Of a stretch of DNA of 12,612 nt, positions 7,474 to 12,612 are shown in pieces. The position numbers were made by a program, and so were the translations under genes. Origin of the DNA: an uncultured Amaricoccus sp. (lineage in GTDB: Bacteria > Pseudomonadota > Alphaproteobacteria > Rhodobacterales > Rhodobacteraceae). The DNA lies in NCBI RefSeq assembly GCF_937858865.1, contig NZ_CALLYO010000388.1, positions 1 through 12,612 on the forward strand, read 5' to 3'. How positions within the stretch are numbered: position 1 is the stretch's first letter; each line of letters opens with the position of its first letter. The notes under the pieces are model-generated. The model ran no database searches and was not told the origin of the DNA. It was given only the letters and a program-made list of their open reading frames with translations.

Positions 7474-8236
7474 GCCCCATGCGGATGGCGCCGTCGAGGC
7501 GGATGACCGAGCCGTTCAGCATCGCGTTCTCGGCGATCTGCACCACGAGGGCGGCGTATTCGTCCGGGCTGCCGAGGCGGGCGGGGAAGGGGACCTGGCC
7601 GCCGAGGCTCGCCTGCGCCTCCTCGGGCAGCCCCTCGAGCATCGGGGTGAGGAAGAGGCCGGGCGCGATCGAGACCACGCGCACGCCCGACCGCGCGAGA
7701 TCGCGCGCCATGGGCAGCGTCATCGAGGCCACCCCTCCCTTGGAGGCGGCATAGCCGATCTGGCCGATCTGCCCCTCGAAGGCCGCGACCGAGGCGGTCA
7801 TCACCACCACCCCCCGCTCCCCGTCGCCGTTCAGCGTCGGCGCCGCGGCCATCCGCGCCGCCGCCTGGGTGGCGAGGTTGAAGGTGCCGATCAGGTTGAC
7901 CGCGACCACCCGCGCGAAGAGGCCGGGATCGTGCGGCCGCCCGTCGCGGTCGACGCTGCGCCCGGCCGGCGCGATGCCGGCGCAGGCGACGGCGATGCGC
8001 GCCACCCCGTGCGCCGCCTCGGCCCGCTCCAGCGCCGCGGCCACCGCCTCGGGATCGGTCGCGTCGGCGGCGCAGAAGAGCCCGTGCACCTCGCCCGCCA
8101 CCGCCGCGCCGCGCTCGGCGTTGAGATCGAGGATCGCGACCCGCGCCCCCCGCCGCGCCAGCGCCCGCGCCGTGGCCGCCCCGAGGCCCGAGGCCCCGCC
8201 GCTCACCACCGCCGGCGTCTCCGGTCCCGGCCGCAT
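7466..8236 (-). CDS. 3-hydroxyacyl-CoA dehydrogenase type-2 (HSD10-like short-chain dehydrogenase)
   Basis: A 256-residue classical short-chain dehydrogenase/reductase that should oxidise 3-hydroxyacyl-CoA to 3-ketoacyl-CoA with NAD. Motifs are the nucleotide-binding SGGASGLG at 12-19, Asp37 (NAD preference), Asn114, and the catalytic Ser149, Tyr162 and Lys166 (YAASK). The run from ASVAAFEGQIGQ through SIAPGLFLTPML, VPFPARLGSPDEYA and NAMLNGSVIRLDGAIRMGPR is the signature of the HSD10/HADH2 group, which also handles 2-methyl-3-hydroxybutyryl-CoA in isoleucine breakdown. The ATG overlaps the thiolase stop by one base (TGATG), with GGAG 8 bases upstream. It is therefore the last gene of a coupled three-gene operon and would supply the thiolase with substrate. 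The exact acyl chain is unknown. Confidence 0.88.
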   Translation of the reverse strand: MRPGPETPAVVSGGASGLGAATARALARRGARVAILDLNAERGAAVAGEVHGLFCAADATDPEAVAAALERAEAAHGVARIAVACAGIAPAGRSVDRDGRPHDPGLFARVVAVNLIGTFNLATQAAARMAAAPTLNGDGERGVVVMTASVAAFEGQIGQIGYAASKGGVASMTLPMARDLARSGVRVVSIAPGLFLTPMLEGLPEEAQASLGGQVPFPARLGSPDEYAALVVQIAENAMLNGSVIRLDGAIRMGPR

Positions 8237-9393
8237 CAGACGCGCTCCAGCGCCACGGCGGCGCCCTCGCCCCCGCCGATGCAGATGGCGGCGAGGCCCG
8301 TCGTCCTGTCGTGCCGCTCGAGCGCATGCAGCAGCGTCACCAGGATCCGCGCCCCCGAGGCCCCGATCGGATGCCCGAGCGCGCAGGCCCCGCCGTGCAC
8401 GTTCAGCCGCTCGTGCGGCACGCCGGTCTCGGCCATGAAGGCCATCGGCACCACCGCGAAGGCCTCGTTGACCTCCCAGAGATCGACGTCCCCGACCGCC
8501 CAGCCGAGCCGCTCCATCAGCTTCCGCGCCGCCGGCACCGGCGCCGTCGGGAAGCGCGCCGGCGCCTGCGCGTGCGTCGCATGCCCGAGCACCCGCGCCC
8601 GGACAGGCAGCCCGCGCGCCCGCGCCTCGCCCTCGCGCATCAGGACCAGCGCCGCCGCCCCGTCCGAGATCGAGGAGGAATTCGCCGCCGTCACCGTCCC
8701 GTCCCTGCGGAAGGCGGGCTTCAGCGTCGGGATCCTCTCCGGCCGGGCACGCCCCGGCTGCTCGTCCTCCGTCACCTCGCCCACCGCGGCGATCTCGGCG
8801 GCGAAGGCGCCGGACGCCTGCGCCGCCAGCGCCCGGCCGAGCGAGGCCAGCGCATACTCGTCCTGCGCCGCGCGGGTGAAGCGGAACGCGCTGGCGCAGT
8901 CCTCGGCGAAGCTCCCCATCAGCCGCCCCCTGTCGTAGGCGTCCTCGAGCCCGTCGAGGAACATGTGGTCCTGCGCCACCGCATGCCCGAGCCGCGCGCC
9001 CGCGCGCAGCTTCGGCAGCAGGTAGGGCGCGTTCGTCATGCTCTCCATGCCGCCCGCCACCAGCAGCCGCGCGCTCCCGGCCAGGAGCGCATCCTGCGCC
9101 AGCATCACCGCCTTCATCCCCGAGCCGCACATCTTGTTGACCGTCGTCGCCGGCACCTGCTCCGGCAGCCCGGCGGCGAAGCCCGCCTGCCGCGCCGGCG
9201 CCTGCCCCTGGCCGGCGGCCAGCACGCAGCCCATCAGCACCTCGTCGACCTCCGCCCCGCCGATCCCGCCCCGCGCCAGCGCCGCGGCGATGGCGGCGCC
9301 GCCGAGCTCCGGCGCCTCGGCGGCGGCGAGCGCGCCCTGGAACCCGCCCATCGGCGTGCGGGCGGCCGCGACGATCACCACCCGCTCGCTCAT
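8236..9393 (-). CDS. Thiolase (acetyl-CoA C-acyltransferase)
   Basis: A 385-residue thiolase, normal family length, that cleaves 3-ketoacyl-CoA with CoA to acetyl-CoA and a shortened acyl-CoA, or condenses two acetyl-CoA in reverse. The N-terminus VVIVAAARTPMGGFQGAL is typical. Nucleophile Cys89 lies in NKMCGSGMKA, the NEAFA motif is at 309-313, His341 is in GHPIGASGAR and the second catalytic Cys371 is in CIGGGEG. The ATG overlaps the stop of the upstream regulator (ATGA), and its own stop overlaps the dehydrogenase start, so all three are coupled. Its neighbour makes 3-ketoacyl-CoA, which argues for a degradative direction. Whether the substrate is acetoacetyl-CoA, 2-methylacetoacetyl-CoA or longer cannot be told from motifs. 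Confidence 0.9.
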   Translation of the reverse strand: MSERVVIVAAARTPMGGFQGALAAAEAPELGGAAIAAALARGGIGGAEVDEVLMGCVLAAGQGQAPARQAGFAAGLPEQVPATTVNKMCGSGMKAVMLAQDALLAGSARLLVAGGMESMTNAPYLLPKLRAGARLGHAVAQDHMFLDGLEDAYDRGRLMGSFAEDCASAFRFTRAAQDEYALASLGRALAAQASGAFAAEIAAVGEVTEDEQPGRARPERIPTLKPAFRRDGTVTAANSSSISDGAAALVLMREGEARARGLPVRARVLGHATHAQAPARFPTAPVPAARKLMERLGWAVGDVDLWEVNEAFAVVPMAFMAETGVPHERLNVHGGACALGHPIGASGARILVTLLHALERHDRTTGLAAICIGGGEGAAVALERV

Positions 9394-10400
9394 CCTGCCG
9401 GCGCCTCCGCGCTCCCGCGCTCGCGGTAGGGCGTGGTCTTGTAGAGCGCCCGGTAGCATTTCGAGAAATGCGACGGCGAGGCGAAGCCGCAGGCGAGCGC
9501 CACGTTGATGACGCTCATGTCGGTCTGCATCAGCAGGTTGCGCGCCTTGGCCAGCCGCAGCTCCATATAGTAGCGCTTGGGGCTCCGCCCGAGGTAGCGC
9601 CGGAACAGCCGCTCCAGCTGCCGCGTCGACATGCCGGCGTCGCGGGCGAGCACCATCGGCGAGAGCGGCTCCTCGATATGCGCCTCCATCCGGTGGATGA
9701 CGGTGGCGAGCCTGGGGTTCCTGACCCCGATCCGGGTCGGGATCGACAGCCGCTGCTCGTCGCGCTCGGAGCGGATCGAGGTGTGGATCATCTGGTCGGC
9801 GACGAGGTTGGCGAGCTCCGCCCCGTGCCGCCGCGCGATCAGGCTGAGCATGAGGTCGGTCGAGGCCGCGCCCCCCGCCGCCGTCCAGCGGTCGCGGTCG
9901 ACGACGTAGATGTTCTGCGTCAGCTCGACGTCGGGAAACTCCTCCTCGAAGCTGTCGTGGTTCTCCCAGTGGATGGTGCAGCGCCGCCCGTCGAGCAGCC
10001 CGGCCTCGGCCAGCACCTGGGCGCCGGTGCAGACCGCGCCGACCGGCATGCCGCGCCGCGCCTCGCGGCGGAGCCAGGTCAGCACCGGCCGGGTGATCGC
10101 CTGCTTCACCGCGATGCCGCCGACGACGATGATCGCCGTCTCGCGCCCGAGCTCGCCGAGGCCGGTGTCGGCCTCGACCACCAGCCCGTTCGAGGCGGTG
10201 ACCGGCCCGCCGCCCTCGGTCGCCACCTGCCACTCGTAGAGCGTGCGCCCGGCCATGCGGTTGGCGATGCGCAGCGGCTCGACGGCACCGGCGAAGGCGA
10301 TGAGGGTGAAATTCTCCAGCAGGAGGAAGACGAAGCGCTCCGGCCGGGCGGGGTCCTGCGTGACGTCGCGTTTGGCGGCTGAAGCGTCGGCTGGGCACAT
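9390..10400 (-). CDS. GlxA-family transcriptional regulator (DJ-1/PfpI domain plus AraC helix-turn-helix)
   Basis: A 336-residue regulator. Residues about 20-195 form a DJ-1/PfpI (class I glutamine amidotransferase-like) domain with Cys124 in VGAVCTGAQVL. In this family the domain senses a small molecule rather than acting as an enzyme. Residues about 228-327 are a two-helix-turn-helix AraC domain, visible as LARDAGMSTRQLERLFRRYL and VALACGFASPSHFSKCYRAL. Studied relatives such as GbdR and CdhR respond to glycine betaine or carnitine, so an amine- or amino-acid-derived inducer is plausible but unproven. It is the first gene of an operon with the thiolase and dehydrogenase, which is odd for the family; such regulators usually stand alone or diverge from their targets. 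The ATG at 10400 has only a weak ribosome-binding site. A palindrome lies 10-20 bases upstream. Confidence 0.88.
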   Translation of the reverse strand: MCPADASAAKRDVTQDPARPERFVFLLLENFTLIAFAGAVEPLRIANRMAGRTLYEWQVATEGGGPVTASNGLVVEADTGLGELGRETAIIVVGGIAVKQAITRPVLTWLRREARRGMPVGAVCTGAQVLAEAGLLDGRRCTIHWENHDSFEEEFPDVELTQNIYVVDRDRWTAAGGAASTDLMLSLIARRHGAELANLVADQMIHTSIRSERDEQRLSIPTRIGVRNPRLATVIHRMEAHIEEPLSPMVLARDAGMSTRQLERLFRRYLGRSPKRYYMELRLAKARNLLMQTDMSVINVALACGFASPSHFSKCYRALYKTTPYRERGSAEAPAG

Positions 10401-10410
10401 GATGGCAACA

Positions 10411-10420
10411 GGTGATCACC
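10411..10420. promoter_or_regulatory. Palindrome GGTGATCACC upstream of the GlxA-type regulator
   Basis: This perfect 10-bp palindrome lies 11 bases upstream of the regulator start in the 119-bp region shared with the divergent DAHP synthase gene. It could be an operator for either gene. A palindrome of this length is not rare, and AraC-type factors more often bind direct repeats, so support is weak. Confidence 0.25.
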
Positions 10421-10454
10421 GGCCCGCGTGCGGTCAAGGGGTTTCGCACGGCTC

Positions 10455-10483
10455 TGGTCAAGACCCGGCGGCTCGGCTATGGA
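10455..10483 (+). promoter_or_regulatory. Candidate promoter for the DAHP synthase gene
   Basis: A -35-like TGGTCA (10455-10460) and a -10-like TATGGA (10478-10483) are separated by 17 bases, and the -10 ends 36 bases before the ATG. The heptamer GGTCAAG at the -35 is repeated 24 bases upstream at 10432-10438. Consensus matches are 4/6 and 3/6. This is a prediction only. Confidence 0.4.
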
Positions 10484-10519
10484 ACCGGCGAACGCACGCC
10501 GCACCGGAGGAACATCGCC

Positions 10520-11890
10520 ATGTGCGCCGACTGGAGCAGGTCCGCCTGGAGATCGCGCCCGCGGGTCCAGATGCCCGACTATCCCGACGCCGCCGCGCTC
10601 GCCGCGGCCGAGGCGCGGCTTGCCTCCTATCCGCCGCTGGTCTTCGCCGGCGAGGCGCGCAAGCTCAAGGCGCAGCTGGCGCTCGCCTCCGAGGGCAAGG
10701 CCTTCCTGCTGCAGGGCGGCGATTGCGCCGAGAGCTTCGCCGAATTCAACGCCGACAACATCCGCGACACCTTCAAGGTGATGCTGCAGATGGCGGTGGT
10801 GCTCACCTTCGGCGCCAGGGTGCCGGTGGTGAAGGTCGGCCGCATCGCCGGCCAGTTCGCCAAGCCGCGCTCGGCGCCGACCGAGACGATCGGCGGGGTG
10901 GAGCTGCCCTCCTACCGCGGCGACATCATCAACGGCTTCGACTTCACGGCCGAGGCGCGGGTGCCCGACCCGGCGCGGATGCTGCAGGCCTACACCCAGT
11001 CGGCGGCGACGTTGAACCTCCTGCGCGCCTTCAGCCAGGGCGGCTATGCCGACATCACCCGGATCCACTCCTGGACGCTCGACTTCACCGCCGGGCAGTC
11101 CGGCTACGAGGAATACCACAAGCTCGCCAACCGCATCTCCGAGGCGCTCGAGTTCGTCGGCGCCGCCGGCGTCAGCCCGGAGACCAGCGAGACGCTGCAC
11201 CGGGTGGACTTCTACACCAGCCACGAGGCGCTGCTGCTCGAGTACGAGGAAGCGCTCTGCCGCATCGACTCGACGACCGGCCTGCCGGTGGCGGGTTCCG
11301 GCCACATGATCTGGATCGGCGACCGGACGCGGCAGGTGGACGGGGCGCATGTCGAATTCTGCCGCGGGGTGCAGAACCCGATCGGGCTGAAGTGCGGGCC
11401 GTCGATCGCCGAGAGCGACCTCCTCCGCCTGGTCGACCGGCTGAACCCGAAGAACGAGGCGGGCCGGCTCACGCTCATCGCCCGCTTCGGGGCGGGGCAG
11501 GTGGCCGAGCATCTGCCGCGGCTCATCCGCGCCATCGAGCGCGAGGGGCGGAAGGTCGTCTGGTCCTGCGATCCGATGCACGGCAACACGATCAAGTCCT
11601 CGACCGGCTACAAGACGCGGCCCTTCGATCGGGTGCTGCGCGAGGTGCGCGAGTTCTTCGCCGTGCACGAGGCCGAGGGGACGATCCCGGGCGGCGTGCA
11701 TTTCGAGATGACCGGGCGCGACGTGACCGAGTGCACCGGCGGGGTCCGGGCGGTGACGGACGAGAATCTCTCCGACCGCTACCACACCGCCTGCGACCCG
11801 CGGCTCAATGCCGCGCAGTCGCTGGAGCTCGCCTTCCTCGTCGCCGGGATGCTGCACCAGCGCCTGCAGGCGCACCGCGCCGCGGTCTGA
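10520..11890 (+). CDS. Class II 3-deoxy-7-phosphoheptulonate (DAHP) synthase
   Basis: A 456-residue cytoplasmic enzyme joining phosphoenolpyruvate and erythrose 4-phosphate, the first step of the shikimate pathway. It is a full-length class II (plant/actinobacterial type) synthase, unlike E. coli AroF/G/H. It starts with the class II pattern [14 protein letters not shown], has [12 protein letters not shown] at about 64-75 with the metal-binding Cys, [13 protein letters not shown] near 113-125, then [28 protein letters not shown] and a C-terminal [15 protein letters not shown] containing the conserved metal-site Glu. The ATG at 10520 has GGAGG 9 bases upstream. An in-frame extension upstream to 10412 would run through the predicted promoter and is rejected. 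A serB-like gene follows after 13 bases, so the two are probably co-transcribed. I give no aro letter because class II naming varies. Confidence 0.93.
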   Translation: MCADWSRSAWRSRPRVQMPDYPDAAALAAAEARLASYPPLVFAGEARKLKAQLALASEGKAFLLQGGDCAESFAEFNADNIRDTFKVMLQMAVVLTFGARVPVVKVGRIAGQFAKPRSAPTETIGGVELPSYRGDIINGFDFTAEARVPDPARMLQAYTQSAATLNLLRAFSQGGYADITRIHSWTLDFTAGQSGYEEYHKLANRISEALEFVGAAGVSPETSETLHRVDFYTSHEALLLEYEEALCRIDSTTGLPVAGSGHMIWIGDRTRQVDGAHVEFCRGVQNPIGLKCGPSIAESDLLRLVDRLNPKNEAGRLTLIARFGAGQVAEHLPRLIRAIEREGRKVVWSCDPMHGNTIKSSTGYKTRPFDRVLREVREFFAVHEAEGTIPGGVHFEMTGRDVTECTGGVRAVTDENLSDRYHTACDPRLNAAQSLELAFLVAGMLHQRLQAHRAAV

Positions 11891-11903
11891 GCCGGCGTCC
11901 GGC

Positions 11904-12612
11904 GTGGCGCCGCGCCTTCTCGTCCTGACCGCGGCGGCCGGGGTGCCCGAGGCCGTCGCCACCGCCGCCGCCCGCGCGCTCGGCGGCGAGGCGCGGCGGC
12001 TCGCCGACACCGCGGTCGAGGTCGCCTTCGCCGGCGCGGTGCCGGACGGCCTCGCGGTGCCCGGGTGCGACGCCAACATCGTCCCGGCCGAGGGGCGGCG
12101 CAAGCGCATCCTCGTCGCCGACATGGATTCGACGATCATCGGCGTCGAATGCATCGACGAGCTCGCCGACTTCGCCGGCTTCAAGGCCGAGGTGGCCGCG
12201 ATCACCGAGGCGGCGATGCGGGGCGAGCTCGACTTCGAGGCGGCGCTGACCGCCCGCGTCGGCCTGCTGCAGGGCCTGCCGGCGGGCGTGCTCGAGGAAT
12301 GCTACGCCGAGCGGGTGCGGCTCAACCCCGGCGCGCGCACGCTGGTCGCCACCATGGCGGCGCTCGGGGCGGAGACGGCGCTCGTCTCGGGCGGCTTCAC
12401 CTACTTCTCCGAGCGCGTGGCGCAGGCGGCCGGCTTCGCCCGGCACCAGGCGAACGAGCTCCTGATCGCGGACGGGGCGCTGACCGGCGACGTCGCCCGC
12501 CCGATCCTCGGCCGCGTCGCCACCAAGGGCCTGGCCGACGAGCTGTACGACAAGGGCTACCTGATCGTCGATGGCACGGACGGCAGGGTTCACTATGTGG
12601 CGTTGCCGCCCA
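11904..12612 (+). CDS. serB: Phosphoserine phosphatase, truncated and fused in frame to a relaxase-like tail (runs off the window)
   Basis: The first 203 residues are SerB of the HAD superfamily, which dephosphorylates phosphoserine in the last step of serine synthesis. After a small N-terminal domain (1-66) come RRKRILVADMDSTIIGVECI with nucleophile Asp73 and acid Asp75, RGELDFEAAL in the cap, and motif II VSGGF with Ser162, then LTGDVARPILGR. In SerB the next residues should be EAK (motif III lysine), followed later by GDGANDL. Instead the frame reads VATKGLADELYDKGYLIVDG and stays open to the window end, so motifs III and IV are absent. As it stands the enzyme would be inactive. The GTG start at 11904 has no good ribosome-binding site and lies 13 bases after the DAHP synthase stop. 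Confidence refers to the SerB identity of the first part. Confidence 0.85.
   Translation, partial: MAPRLLVLTAAAGVPEAVATAAARALGGEARRLADTAVEVAFAGAVPDGLAVPGCDANIVPAEGRRKRILVADMDSTIIGVECIDELADFAGFKAEVAAITEAAMRGELDFEAALTARVGLLQGLPAGVLEECYAERVRLNPGARTLVATMAALGAETALVSGGFTYFSERVAQAAGFARHQANELLIADGALTGDVARPILGRVATKGLADELYDKGYLIVDGTDGRVHYVALPP
12513..12612 (+). pseudogene. Fragment of a relaxase with DUF3363-type domain, partial
   Basis: From about residue 204 of the serB frame the protein reads GRVATKGLADELYDKGYLIV followed by DGTDGRVHYVALPP. I recognise the pattern GR-x(4)-GL-x-DEL-x(4)-Y-x-(I/V)(V/E)DG-x-DGR-x-HYV as the start of the DUF3363 region of plasmid and integrative-element relaxases of alphaproteobacteria. 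It is internal to such proteins, so the 5' half of the relaxase is missing here. Codons GAT, GTT, TAT and TTG appear close together, unlike the G/C-ending codons of the neighbouring genes, which supports a foreign source. No database search backs the identification. Confidence 0.6.

Noticed and set aside
6192..8327. 711-residue minus-strand open frame joining the HxlR gene with upstream sequence
   Set aside because: Only the part from 6914 down is HxlR-like. The upstream part is the antisense of the haemoglobin gene and an out-of-frame reading of the dehydrogenase gene.
10412..10519. N-terminal extension of the DAHP synthase
   Set aside because: The 36 extra residues do not resemble the family, cover the predicted promoter, and lack a ribosome-binding site. 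The ATG at 10520 has GGAGG at good spacing.
10106..12205. 699-residue antisense frame under the DAHP synthase and serB genes
   Set aside because: It is a shadow of two well-supported genes and has no domain pattern.

Overview
The window is a strongly GC-rich (by eye about 70%) stretch of bacterial chromosome, most likely from an alphaproteobacterium of the Rhodobacterales/Rhodobacteraceae. The evidence is the alpha-glucoside (agl-type) ABC transporter with its GH13 glucosidase, a response regulator of a type I associate with that order, a class II DAHP synthase, and near-exclusive use of G/C-ending codons. No host name can be given from sequence alone.

Layout. (i) 1-2891, plus strand: the end of a sugar ABC transporter operon (two inner-membrane permeases and an ATPase; the binding-protein gene is expected just upstream of the window), with a GC hairpin before the first permease. 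(ii) 2942-3433, plus strand: a small toxin-antitoxin remnant, an intact ParD-like antitoxin followed by a ParE-like toxin broken by an internal deletion and frameshift. (iii) 3493-5139, minus strand: the GH13 alpha-glucosidase, separated from the transporter and inverted, with its own upstream region carrying a palindrome and two 10-bp repeats spaced by 22 bp. (iv) 5388-6119, plus: a receiver-domain response regulator with a degenerate Hpt-like C-terminus and a CtrA-like box upstream. (v) 6192-7442: a divergent pair, an HxlR-type regulator (minus) and a group I truncated haemoglobin (plus), around a 153-bp intergenic region with two inverted repeats. (vi) 7466-10400, minus: a tightly overlapped operon of a DJ-1/AraC (GlxA-like) regulator, a thiolase and a type-2 (HSD10-like) 3-hydroxyacyl-CoA dehydrogenase, forming the last two steps of a beta-oxidation-like route. 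(vii) 10520-12612, plus: class II DAHP synthase (entry to aromatic amino-acid synthesis) followed by a phosphoserine phosphatase gene that changes, in frame, into a plasmid relaxase-like (DUF3363) sequence near 12510 and runs off the window.

How the genes work together: the transporter and glucosidase would import and hydrolyse alpha-glucosides such as sucrose, maltose or trehalose. The thiolase and dehydrogenase would act consecutively on 3-hydroxyacyl-CoA under the co-transcribed regulator. The HxlR/haemoglobin pair looks like a redox or nitric-oxide response unit. No gene-free stretch exceeds 300 bases. The longest without an intact gene are 3197-3492 (toxin remnant and short repeats) and 5140-5387 (regulatory sites). 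I saw no tRNA, rRNA, CRISPR array or complete insertion sequence.

The strongest oddity is the serB/relaxase junction at the right edge, which is either a real integration or fusion boundary or a chimeric contig end. I did not find a clearly new multi-gene system.
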